From assembly GCA_030411725.1 (NCBI GenBank), contig MU839839.1:992001-1056000 (forward strand): DNA of 64,000 bases, in the 5' to 3' direction. The notes beneath the pieces are model-generated. The model ran no database searches. It saw only the letters and a program-made list of their open reading frames with translations, and was not told the DNA's origin. The position numbers and the translations under genes were made by a program. This document shows, one piece after another, positions 1-10,474 of the stretch (its first letter is position 1; the number at the start of each line of letters is the position of its first letter). The DNA is from Echria macrotheca. Taxonomy: Eukaryota > Ascomycota > Sordariomycetes > Sordariales > Schizotheciaceae.

Positions 1-196
1 GTTTATCGTATACAATACGAGTCATGTCTTTTTGGCGACTTCTCTTTTTGCCTCGTCCATTACCTCGCCGCCCCATGAGATAGGAGGTTTGTGGGGAGCC
101 CCAAGGCAGTATACCAATAAAGGACAAGGGCATTTGGGTGACTACAGAGTAGGTCCATTAGATGGTTCCTCCCTCTCTGCAGACAGCATTGACAAA

Positions 197-2905
197 TTAA
201 GCCATGATGACCAGCCTCTTTTCCGGCTGCAGCTCCCACCAGACATCGGCACGAACCGGACGCCCCGGAACAGTCACTTGAACCTTGTAACTGAGACCCG
301 CGACATCCTCAATCACCATCAGGCGGTACCCTACGTCGCCAGACCATCCACTCACAATAAACGGAAGTAGGTTACCAGCCCGAGAGACGAAGCTTTGGCG
401 CAATTTTATCGCACTTATGCTTCGTCTGTCCCGCGCCAGCGGGTTCACCGTCCGTCCCTGCGGGTCCACGACCAGGTATTCGATAACGCCGTCTTCTTCG
501 GGATTCTCGAAAACGAGCTTCCTGGAAGGAATCACTTTGAGAACCGCACAGCTCGTGAAAAATGCGACAAGGCCATGGCGGGGCTGAGCAGGCTCCAAGT
601 TGGCCAGGGCCTCGGTCATGGCTTCCAGGTCAGGCTCGAAATGGGGATGACTTGGCGGGTCCAGAGTATCCGCGAACAGCTCTCGTGGCGGGTCCGATAT
701 AGCGAAGAAGCGTAGAACAGGCCTATTCCCCCACGAGTTAAGGGGCTCGATCCCCATCTCCACGTGTGCCGGATTGTAATGCCATCCGGTCCACGACCAG
801 CTGGGGAACGGGGGCCGTCGGACCAGGTCGTAGTCCCAGTACCAACACCCCTGAATGACCTCGTCAAAATGTCGCTCGGGGATGCCGTGGTAGAGCGGGC
901 CAACCAGGCCGTTCATCAGCTCCGCAACGCCCTCAAAGGCGTTCTCGATGTCTCCCTTCCGCGTAAGCATCCGGCTCAGGTACTGGTTCGTCAGGTCGCG
1001 GAAGAGAGGGACAGCCGCTTTGTAGGCACCCCCGGCACCATCACGGATGGTCAGTATGCCCTTACCCCGCGGCAGAGGCGTCACAAAGGAATTCTCCAGA
1101 CACACGTCCTCCCGCCAGGTAGCTGTCTGGCACGAGAATATAACTAAATTGGGCAGGAAGATGAGCGCCCTGCGTGAGCAGAGCTCCTCCTGGAAAGTCC
1201 AGCCGCGCTTGCGCCAGGTGGAAACGTTGAGGAGGAGGTGCGGCGACTCGGGGACCATCATGATCTCTGTCCCCATGATATTCCACTGTCCGCGGCCGAC
1301 ACTGCGGGTACTGAATACACTCACCCCGCTAATTCCAGTGTCGCATCTGTCGGAGTCGGCCGCGACAATGGTCAGGCAGGCGCTGTTATAAATGCGGAAC
1401 ATCTGCGCGATCTGCTCGTGTCGGAGGCCCGGCTCGTCCTGGACAATGCATAATGCGTCTACCCAAAGATAGCGGAAACCGAGTGAGTTTGCCAGCGTGA
1501 TGGCGTCCTTGACTGTTGCAGGGAGGGGCTGCGAGCGCAGACGGCCGGGCTCTTGCCAGGTTGCGACGGTGGATGCGGAGAGCTGTGGCTGCTGGACTTT
1601 GCCCCAGACGTAGCTGAGGGCTACGTATCTGATGCCAGCGCTGGATTCATCAGGCACCTTGAAGAGACACCAATCGTGCGTATCGATGAGAAATAGCCCT
1701 GTTGGCGCGGGTGTATTCGCAGTGCCAACCCCCTGAAGGCCGGTGCAGGTTGGGATGTGGGACGCCTCGCAGGTCCGTAACCACGACTTGGCGAGGTTGA
1801 TGTCGAACCGGGGTCGGATCCGGTAGCCACCGCCGTATTTGGGTGGCCGTACGAGCGGTACGAAAATGCTGTGGTTCTGTGGTTTGTCCATATATTTCCG
1901 GAATGCCTTCTGGAGCTCATTCCCGTGTTCGTCCTTGGAATCCCCCCATGGGTATTCTTCGTAATGGAAGAAGTCGAGATGAATCGAATACGTTGGTAGA
2001 GTAACTACACGGACGAGCTCCATCTTGGAGCCGTAATCGCGCAGTCTCACCGCTTTGGACTGCACCTCGTCGTCGCCTTGTAGATGCTGATTCAGAAACT
2101 TCTCCATGTCAGGATCGAATAATAATTCGAATTCGTCCTCGCCGCCAGCCTGCCAGAATCTGTCACGGTGCCGTTTGCAGATCCAACATCGCTCCGAGCC
2201 GTCATGCGACATGAAAACTCGGTTGATCCTTCGTCTCGACTGGATGCCGGCCGCCACGAGAGCCTCGAGAGCCGCAGCTACGCGTTTACGTATGGTCGGA
2301 GAAATAGGTCTGAGCTGATCCAGCCGTCTTCCCTCGGTGATGAGTGGGCTGCAAAGTGTCTCGAGTCTGTTGACTATATCCCAAGTTTGCAATCGGGAGA
2401 ACTCAGTCGGGTCCCCGATTACCGAGGAAAGGTCATGACCGAGGCTAAGACCGCAGTCACCACACATGTAAACGAGACCATCGCAAACATGGTTGACTAT
2501 TTCGCCCAGCTGTTTTTTTAGATCCGTGAGAACGCGCTCTGCCGACTCAAGAACCTTGCACAGACGTGGGAAGGGGGCACTGAAGCTCCTGTGCTTGTTA
2601 ATATCATTTTACTTTGAATGAATCGTTAAGAATGTTTCTTACCATAGCTCAGAGAGAGCACTGTCCCTGAAATGCCTCCCGAGCGCGATATCTCGAGCGA
2701 ACCTGCACACCGGACAAGGCTCCGGGGTGTAATACAGAGGGAACCCAGTCCAGCTGACGAGGACCAACGGCTCCGCGTCTGATTTGGACGGCCTAATGAA
2801 CCATTTTTCGGGAGGGCGCGATTTGCACTTCGCACACAGCTTGTCTTTTTTCGATATCGACGGTGCGTATGCGACCGACTGCGCGAGCGCCAGGAATCGA
2901 GACAT
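197..2905 (-). CDS. HET-domain (heterokaryon incompatibility) protein
   Basis: Two exons on the minus strand: 2905..2643 and 2588..197, with a 54-bp GT..AG intron; the joined frame gives 884 residues. The HET domain starts near residue 409 with YVALSYVWG, followed by LRYLWVDALCIVQDE in the form FRYLWVDALCIVQ, the family's signature blocks. Exon 1 adds a cysteine-containing N-terminus (CAKC near residue 20, CPVC near 60) of the kind seen upstream of many HET domains. HET proteins trigger cell death or incompatibility when genetically different hyphae fuse; the partner and allele specificity cannot be read from sequence. The start at 2905 is the first ATG of the frame that splices cleanly into the long exon. 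The gene appears intact. It is isolated from its neighbour by 1.4 kb, and a second, decayed HET locus lies at the opposite edge of the window. Confidence 0.88.
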
Positions 2906-4316
2906 GGTGTGGATGCGGAAGAACAGGAGAAATGCGCTGGGGTTGATGAGATGCGAGGAAGCTGAGAGAAGCTGAAAGGCGGGGTACCCTTTGCACGAAG
3001 AAACTTGTGCAGGCAGTCAGGCATCAAGAGTCCCCAGAAGAGCTTGGGGCCAATCACATTCGATTTCTCGTATCTAGTATTTCTCCTGTCGCTCCTTCCG
3101 TTTCAGCTCTCCAGAGTCCAGTTCTTTGCAGATGCTGTCTCTGATGAGAAACGGGATCCCAAGGTACAATACATTCATAGGTACTGAGACACTATATCTC
3201 TACGAAACAAGACGGCCAGTATTGGGACAACAATAACTGAAACAAAAGGACTGTAGAGACATACTCGGAGCAAATCGGCGAACGGTTTCGACTTTGCAAA
3301 CCATCTTGACACTCTATCCTCTTGCGCTCGATTGTGTAGGGTCGAAAGGTCACTCTCTCTTCTGCGAACGCTTCTGCCATGCCCACGTCCTCTAACCCCG
3401 CGGCTTTCCTCATGATGCCTGCCAAGTTGAGCGAAAAACACAGCTTGATTATATGGTTCTCATGGTTGTTTCCATCATCAACCGCTGATATCAACCCTGA
3501 TTACAAAGGTGACGATCTTGAAAGAATAGGAGGTGCGAGCGATGAGGCGTTTTCATATTCAGTCAACCTCGGAGTCAAGCGATCATGAAGCTTGCGGCAG
3601 CAAGGCCGCCACTGCGGTATATCCCAGCTCACCAAGGGCATTCAATGAACGACTGCGCAGCTAGCCGCGAAGAAATCGAACAACCCATGTAATTTGCGGT
3701 CTACTACGCTAAAGCGACCATGGCATCCCATCAGGTAGATGCCACAGTGACGGGGGAGACATACACAGAAAAGGCTTTTGTCTTAACTAACTCTGGGTGG
3801 CACATGCTCTCTTCCCAGAGGATTACACCTGACCAGCCCCGATACGGGGGCGAAGGGGGTTCGCAGTCAGTAAGGTGGCGGTGCCATGAACAGTTGTTCC
3901 AGCACGGCCTGGTCACTTCATGTTCGACCAGGAGGGCACAGTTGCAGCAGCGTTGGACGAACATGAGGCCTGAAACTAACCAACTTAACCAACACACTGC
4001 TCTGATCTAGTCTTACGCGTCATCCATCTCCAGTAGATTATCATTACCGCCTAACAGTACACACACAGTATACACGCCGCTCCCCTTCCGTATGACTGCC
4101 TGGTATCCCCGGTGCCTAAACCCCAACCACATGCACATATGCGAAACAATGGCCAGTACTGGCAACAGCAAACAACTCAACACGAACACGCTCGTATCCC
4201 CATATCGCCCCATGATCATGAACCGCCAAACCTAGAACAACCCCCCCTAAAACAAGCAAACCAATCATCGTACAACAAACACACCCAACCATCCCAAAAC
4301 ACAAACAATGTCGTCA
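2906..4316. other. Intergenic, no supported gene
   Basis: This is the 5' flank of the HET gene and the 3' flank of RTC1. Short open frames occur on both strands but none has a recognisable domain or splices into a longer one. The stretch 4060-4310 is rich in A and C with few G and probably lies in the RTC1 3' UTR or just past it. Confidence 0.6.
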
Positions 4317-7300
4317 TCACCTCTCATCAGCAGCCGTCGCCACAAACTTGACGCTCTTCCTCCTCTCTCTCTCCGCGCGTTCGCCACCCCTCCCCGGGCT
4401 GGAACTCAGTATCCCCGTGGTCTGGGCCATCGCACTCCTTCCCAACGACCCGCCGCCACTACCCCCAGCATGATGATGACTCCCTAGCGCCTCACGGACA
4501 CTCTCGACCGCCCTGCTCTGTGGCACGTCGTACCCATCACTCCGCACACTCCCATGCGGCTGTTCCAGCCCCGTATTGGGCGGCGCATGTCCATAAGGCT
4601 GATGGTGAGCATGATCAGCGGGATGCCTATCTATCCCCCCTATAATCGGAACCGGCCCATCGAGACTGCCAAGCCCCGTGGGGAGTTTCGCGGTACCGCG
4701 CGTAACTTCTCGTACCGCTCGGACCACCTCTTCCGACCTAGCCGCGGCTGTCTCGTTGCGCGCGCGGCCGGGGAGACAGGCGTGGCCACATCCATCGAGA
4801 GGGCAGCAGCCGTCGCTCGACTCGAGACGGCTGGAGCCGTCGGGCGGGAGGTCGGCGGGGTGGTGTTCCGACTCAAAGGCGGCGTGCCATGCCTGCAGAC
4901 AGGAAGAGTGTCCGCCGTGGCCGCAGCCGGGGCAAAGCCACCAGGTGGTAATGATGGGGCCTTCTTCGTCGTGTCTGGAGGCCGGTGATGATCCTGTTGG
5001 TGGCAAAGGAATCTCTGGTGGCCCATCTCGGTGGCCGCAGACGGCGCAGGGTGCCATGTATGACTTGCATCGGTCGCACCGCCAGACGGTGTCGGTAGAA
5101 GAAGCGGTACGGTCAACCTCGCGGGGCTTGCGGCATGTTGCACAGAAGAAGCCGACTTGAACTCCCTGATGGGCAGGTGTGAAGATGGCGGGATAGTCAT
5201 CACCCCAACAACTCAAAACACCGCCGGGCCAACCCTTCATGCAAAGCTTCCGCAGGAGAGCCGCTTCGACAAACAACTTCATGCTCATGAGCCGAGAATG
5301 GTGCTGACGAAGGATGGCGGCAGCCTGAAAAGGGTCAATGACATCCTCTGGCACTAGCGGCCGCAGGAGGAGCACCATTGCCGAAGCATTTAGTGCGGAC
5401 GACTTGGCTTCAAAGGCAAGCGCCCGCGATATCAGGGTGTAGGGTTGCAGCGGCGGGGCCGTGGTCCTAGACGTCGATGGCGATGACTGAACCAGGTCGG
5501 CATACGGCGGATCGCCGGGCCAGTGTAAATAGTCCATTTCGATGATGTACGGTGTTCTAAAGTCGTCCTCGACATCCTCATTTTCAACACAGGGTGGACG
5601 CTGGGGCGACTCGATGGCAAAGTCCGTATCGGTTTGGGATCGGTACGGGGACTCAAAGCTGTCGCTGGTCGTCTGCGTGATGAGGTGGTGTTCGTCGGTG
5701 AAGGCCGTGAACCCAGTGTCACTTCTCTCTAGGGGGTTACGGAAGGGAAAGCCGCCACGTGCACTGAGCGACCCATCAAGAGTTTTTCCACGCACATGGC
5801 TCGGGAAATCACCCTCGTCGCTGAGAAGCGCGGCTTTGATAGCCGCTTGGGTGGGCACGCTGCCATCGGACGAGCTTGTGAGCCCGGTGGCCCTTCTGCT
5901 GCCATCCGAGATGGAGAAGACCTGGCCGAAACTTTCATCCGAGTCGTGTCTCGTAACTGGTTTTCGCGTCCTGCTGGTTGAGCCCGGCTGCCGATAATCC
6001 AAGACAGGCGGGACGTGGGGTTTGGTATTGGGAACGTCGATAGCTTGAGTCAGAGTGTCGGCGTCGTAGAAGTCGTACCCTTCGGTACTAGCCTGAGATG
6101 TTCCGCTATCGTGGCTGATGGTCGAGAGGGGTTCCGAATCCAAGCGTCTGCGCGTTTCAGACGCATGTGCGTGGATGGAAGGAGGAAGGTTGAAGCTCTC
6201 TGGCTCGATGATAGGAGTCAGTTTCTTGCCAATACCAGTTTCATGCACGGCGTCGACATCGTGGTCCGTCACAGGTCGGGCAAGGGGAGTGGGAACATTG
6301 GAGGTGCTTTCCAACTCCCGAGCCAAGAGCGATAGGGAATGTCCAGATCTGCCGTTATCGAGGCTACTACCGATGGACATGACCTTTCGAGGGGTGATTT
6401 CTCCGTCCGCAGCATGTTCCACGGCGGGCATCTCCAAGAGTGGCCCGGTGGACCTTAGTTTACCCTCGCTCTTCTTCTTCACGTATGAGGACTTGATGTC
6501 TTCCATGCGGCCCTCGAAATGGTACTGCCCGCGTCTCTCAAGAACCAGCCCGATCCCGTAAGCCAGAATGCGCCAGGTCTGGGCAAGCCGGAACTGAGCG
6601 ACTTTTTCCGCAGCGCTCGCAAACCTTTCCAGGATCGCGGTGATCCGGTCGGGGAAGGGCTTTGCGTTGGGGGACGAGGGAGGAAGCTGTTGGTGGATGG
6701 TCTGCAGGTAGTTGGTTGCGAGGTATTCGTAAATCTCGACCCTGGCCGCAGCGGGGACATGGCCGATGGCCATGGCTTGATGGGGCTTGAAGATTCCGGT
6801 CACCTTGATGGTCTGCTCGAGAGAGAGAACATCCTCCATGCCGGAACTCGGCGGCGTGGTGCTGAGCGCGGTAGCGGATCGCGTGCTCGGACGACGCCTG
6901 CGACTTCCTCGTCGGCGCGGACCCAGGAAGCTGCCAATCACGTCATCCTCGGAGTCGCTTCGACTAACACTCAGAACCGGTGTGGCTGGACTCGAACTGT
7001 AAGACCCCATGGACACGGCCTGGGAATGGACAATGTGGTGGGGCCGTGGGCGATGGGAAGGGGGTCGTTCATCCAGGAACATGAGGACGTCGCCGCGCGA
7101 GGAAAAAGACATTGTTGACACAGCCTGACGATCAATAACCTTGGGTGCGAAGGCCACATCGCACTGGTTGAAAAGGCCATCCTGGCCAACAGTCCAGAGT
7201 AGATACTGATCACACCAGAGCATCGCGCTGGGCGAGCTGTCAAACCTCTGTATCTCGCGGTACGGCATGGTGGGCCTTGCCAGGTCCCAGATGTGGACCG

Positions 7301-8312
7301 AGTTGATGCCGTACCTCTTTTGGCTGCTGTCGTCATAAGAAACGGCGATCTGGGAAGCCCTCTTAGCCTGGGCTGTGGCCGACCACTGGCCGGGACGCCA
7401 CGAAACGGTAGCAACGGGAGCCGGCGTCGAGATTGTCCACTTTGGTTTCTGCCGTTTATCGGCCGTCTTGGACATGTCCCAGACGTGACATCTGCTGTCC
7501 CAGCCAGCGCTGACAAGGTGGTCGCCGTCGGGGTGCCAAGCCACCGACGAGCACGTCTTGTCATGGGCATTAATCCTGAGGACCGGGGCCAGAGGCTTAC
7601 GAATGTCCCATTTCATCACAGCGCCCTGCTCGGTGCAGCAGGCAAAGAAGAAGCCATCCTTGGGGGACCACTGAACGTGGCGCACACCGTCAGCGTTGCA
7701 CTTGAATGCCTGGATGGAGCGGAAAGTGATGCCGGTGCGGGTCTGCGTGGGCATTCGAACGTCGAAGCAGCGCACAATGCCGTCCTGGCTGCCAGAAAGA
7801 AGCCAGGTGCCCCGGTGCGGGTTGATGTCGAGCGTATTCACCTGGCGCGAGTCTTCGCGCATCTGGATGAAGTCGATGCCCCGTCCCAACGCCCCGCCAG
7901 TCCCTGCCCGCGCCAGATCATACTGGAAGATCTTGCCGCCCGCACACGCTGTGAATATGGTCGAGCTGCCCTGTCCGGTGCCCCATTCGACGTCGCGGAT
8001 GGACAGCTGGTCGGAACTGCCGGCGAGGAGCGCGCGCACGTCGAGTCCCTCCTTGATCGAGAGCCCATCGAAATGGACCGTCTTGAGGATGTGGCGACCG
8101 GCGAGCACGGCGGATCCGAAGTTGGGGGAGTGGTCGAGACAGGAGATGGGCACGCCGGCATCGTAGACGGCGTTCTGGGAGACCGGAGGCCGGTACTCGG
8201 CGACGAGGGGCGACGATGTGATTGCGGATTCGTGCGAGGAGTCGACGGTTGGCCTGCCCAGGAGCCGCCGCATAATCCTGCCCTGGTTGCCAATATTGTA
8301 CACGGCCTCCAT
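4317..8312 (-). CDS. RTC1: RTC1/SEA2 (WDR24-type) SEA/GATOR2 complex subunit
   Basis: Single-exon frame of 1331 residues. The N-terminal third holds WD40 repeats (for example LLSGSQDGIVRCFD near residue 170 and HLVSAGWDSRCHVWD near 270). A long low-complexity, Ser/Thr-rich middle follows. From about residue 1050 there is a cysteine/histidine zinc module (FFCATC, WRCDRCKSYMAPCAVCG, WWLCPGCGHGGH). WD40 repeats plus a C-terminal RING-like zinc domain is the architecture of yeast Rtc1/Sea2 and animal WDR24, a subunit of the vacuole/lysosome-associated complex that relays amino-acid state to TORC1. The start at 8312 (MEAVYNIGN) precedes the first propeller blade directly. The gene is divergent from cactin with about 400 bp between start codons. 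The Gly/His-rich tail after the zinc module is probably lineage-specific. Confidence 0.9.
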   Translation of the reverse strand: MEAVYNIGNQGRIMRRLLGRPTVDSSHESAITSSPLVAEYRPPVSQNAVYDAGVPISCLDHSPNFGSAVLAGRHILKTVHFDGLSIKEGLDVRALLAGSSDQLSIRDVEWGTGQGSSTIFTACAGGKIFQYDLARAGTGGALGRGIDFIQMREDSRQVNTLDINPHRGTWLLSGSQDGIVRCFDVRMPTQTRTGITFRSIQAFKCNADGVRHVQWSPKDGFFFACCTEQGAVMKWDIRKPLAPVLRINAHDKTCSSVAWHPDGDHLVSAGWDSRCHVWDMSKTADKRQKPKWTISTPAPVATVSWRPGQWSATAQAKRASQIAVSYDDSSQKRYGINSVHIWDLARPTMPYREIQRFDSSPSAMLWCDQYLLWTVGQDGLFNQCDVAFAPKVIDRQAVSTMSFSSRGDVLMFLDERPPSHRPRPHHIVHSQAVSMGSYSSSPATPVLSVSRSDSEDDVIGSFLGPRRRGSRRRRPSTRSATALSTTPPSSGMEDVLSLEQTIKVTGIFKPHQAMAIGHVPAAARVEIYEYLATNYLQTIHQQLPPSSPNAKPFPDRITAILERFASAAEKVAQFRLAQTWRILAYGIGLVLERRGQYHFEGRMEDIKSSYVKKKSEGKLRSTGPLLEMPAVEHAADGEITPRKVMSIGSSLDNGRSGHSLSLLARELESTSNVPTPLARPVTDHDVDAVHETGIGKKLTPIIEPESFNLPPSIHAHASETRRRLDSEPLSTISHDSGTSQASTEGYDFYDADTLTQAIDVPNTKPHVPPVLDYRQPGSTSRTRKPVTRHDSDESFGQVFSISDGSRRATGLTSSSDGSVPTQAAIKAALLSDEGDFPSHVRGKTLDGSLSARGGFPFRNPLERSDTGFTAFTDEHHLITQTTSDSFESPYRSQTDTDFAIESPQRPPCVENEDVEDDFRTPYIIEMDYLHWPGDPPYADLVQSSPSTSRTTAPPLQPYTLISRALAFEAKSSALNASAMVLLLRPLVPEDVIDPFQAAAILRQHHSRLMSMKLFVEAALLRKLCMKGWPGGVLSCWGDDYPAIFTPAHQGVQVGFFCATCRKPREVDRTASSTDTVWRCDRCKSYMAPCAVCGHRDGPPEIPLPPTGSSPASRHDEEGPIITTWWLCPGCGHGGHSSCLQAWHAAFESEHHPADLPPDGSSRLESSDGCCPLDGCGHACLPGRARNETAAARSEEVVRAVREVTRGTAKLPTGLGSLDGPVPIIGGIDRHPADHAHHQPYGHAPPNTGLEQPHGSVRSDGYDVPQSRAVESVREALGSHHHAGGSGGGSLGRSAMAQTTGILSSSPGRGGERAERERRKSVKFVATAADER

Positions 8313-8717
8313 CTTGCATCGCTAATAATCTGGGAAGCTCATGCTGGGATAATTGGCCTCGTCGGCGGACGCATCGTTGGTGGTTGCGTGGTGGCGCGTG
8401 GTTGAGTGCCCCGCGGATTGTGGATTCCTGGAGACACTTACAATGCGACGACACGCTCCATCGCCATCGCGAAGCAGCAGCTGCCCGCATGTGATTCTGC
8501 CGATATTCACCGCCTTTAAATGCTGTAAGCGGCACCCCGCCAGCTGCCGCTGCGTCTGCATCCTGCAGTGTGGTGTGGGTGCCAAGCTGCCAGGACAGAC
8601 GCAAGGCCGCCAGGATCATCGATCCTTCCAGGCTTCCAAAACCTTGAAATCACAACATCACTTTGGCAGTTATCCCACTCCCTCCGCCCAGACTCACGAG
8701 GGTCGCCATTTCCGACG
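8313..8717. promoter_or_regulatory. Shared divergent promoter, RTC1 / cactin
   Basis: About 405 bp separate the RTC1 start codon (minus strand, 8312) from the chosen cactin start (plus strand, 8718). Both genes must take their core promoters from here. The cactin frame stays open upstream to 8568 without an obviously better ATG. No specific operator was recognised. Confidence 0.5.
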
Positions 8718-10474
8718 ATGAACCCCGATAGACAGGCGATGATCGAAGGGTGGAAGTCGCCTCGCAGAAACGAAAACAGAGACATCACGGGTCCTCGCTT
8801 CGACAGCTCCCATCGCATCGCGAAACCAAACCGACAAGCACCGCCCAAACCGACAGCCGCGGCCGCTGTCAGCAGGTACCTGACCCAAGACCAGCAGTCG
8901 GAGCAGTTCATCGCCGACGAGGACAAGTTTGTGCTCAAGCAGGCAAAGAAGAAGGCAGACATCCGCGTGCGCGAACACCGAGCCAAGCCCATCGACTTCC
9001 TCGCATTCAACCTGCGATTTATCGACGACGACCGCGATGTATTCGACGACGATGAAGGCGATGTCGAGATCCCCGTCCCGTCCCCCGAGAGCCTGCTGGA
9101 AAGCCTCGACGAGTCGCAGCTGAAGGAGCTGGACGAAGACATCAAGTCGTACCACACGCTAGAAACCAACCCCCGAAACAAGGAGTACTGGACAGCCCTG
9201 TTGGCTCTCGTTGCGCGCCGCCGCCAAAAGCTCAAGCCTAGCGGCCCCGAAGGCAGGGCATTGGCCTCGGTGGCGTCAGACGTCGACAAGATCCTCAGCC
9301 CCAAGACCCTCGAGCAGTTGGAGGCTCTGGAGAAGCAGATCCGGACGAAGCTCACCTCGAACGAACCGATCGACACGGATTATTGGGAAGAGCTGCTCAA
9401 GAGCCTACTGGTGTACAAGGCCAAGGCCAAGCTGAAGAAAGTATGCGACGCCATCAAAGCCGCCAAGGTCGAGTTGCTCAAGGCCCGCGACCCCGAGAAG
9501 GCGAAGGCTTTGGAGGAATCGGCTGGCCTGCCGGACGTCACCGCCGCCGACTTCGCTTCGGCGCCCAACAAGACCGTGGCCCGCCCCGCCGCGCCTCCCT
9601 CGGCCTCTGAAAACTCGTCGGCTCCGCCTCCGGGCACCGCCCGCTTCTCGTCGATGGGCAACGAAGACTTCTCGCAGGCCACCAAAGCACTGTACGATCG
9701 CGAGGTGGCGCGCGGCGTGGGCGAGGGCGAGGAGATCTTTACAGGAGAGGAGGCAGTCCCCGGTACCACCACGCCGCTTTGGGCCGACAAGTATCGACCG
9801 CGCAAGCCACGCTACTTCAACCGCGTGCAGATGGGGTACGAGTGGAACAAGTACAACCAGACACATTACGACCACGAGAACCCGCCGCCGAAGGTCGTCC
9901 AGGGCTACCGGTTCAACATTTTCTATCCAGACCTCATCGACAAGACCAAGGCGCCAACGTTCAAGATCATCCGCGAGCACGGCCGCCGGCGCGGCGAATC
10001 GTTTGCGCCGGCCGGCAAGGAGGACACGTGCCTCATCCGCTTCATCGCAGGGCCGCCGTACGAGGACATTGCCTTCCGCATCGTCGACAGGGAATGGGAC
10101 TACAGCGCCAAGCGGGACCGCGGATTTAAGAGCAGCTTCGACAAGGTATGTAGGTCTCAGACGTGAACTGTTGTGAGACCTGGCGGCCACCGGGGATGCG
10201 GCCCGGCCTCGACCCCCAAGCACAAGCCACTTGACAGCGGCTGGGGATCCGCGCCCGCACCGCCCTTCGGTCGCCGTCTGGGCCGGCTTCATGTCATATT
10301 TTTACCCTTTCTCTGTTCCTACTCGCTTCCGGATCCCTGGCTCGTGCTGACCATGATCTCTCTGCAGGGCATCCTCCAACTGCATTTCCAGTTTAAGAAG
10401 GTAGGTCATTTCGAAGCATTCCACGGCCATGCACGATGGACTAACCGTTGTCTTAGATTTACTACCGAAAATAA
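8718..10474 (+). CDS. CACTIN: Cactin homologue (spliceosome-associated)
   Basis: Three exons: 8718..10145, 10368..10400 and 10457..10474, giving 492 residues. Cactin is a conserved nuclear protein that associates with the spliceosome and is needed for accurate splicing (cay1 in fission yeast). The middle domain includes KFVLKQAKKKADIRVREHR and KPIDFLAFNLRF. The C-terminal cactin domain starts near residue 400 with LWADKYRPRKPRYFNRVQ and continues through YNQTHYDHENPPPKVVQGY. The last residues, QLHFQFKKIYYRK, are recovered only by splicing in a 33-nt exon and an 18-nt terminal coding exon; both introns are GT..AG and the second has a CTAAC branch site at 10441. The N-terminus is short compared with animal cactins, which carry an Arg/Ser-rich extension. 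The start at 8718 was preferred over the non-ATG opening of the frame at 8568. Confidence 0.92.

Noticed and set aside
3192..3494. 100-codon minus-strand frame with a faint methyltransferase-like stretch
   Set aside because: Only one short stretch looks suggestive; no SAM-binding motif and no neighbouring exons.
7293..8405. 370-codon plus-strand frame
   Set aside because: Antisense to the WD40 region of RTC1; it reflects codon bias, not a gene.
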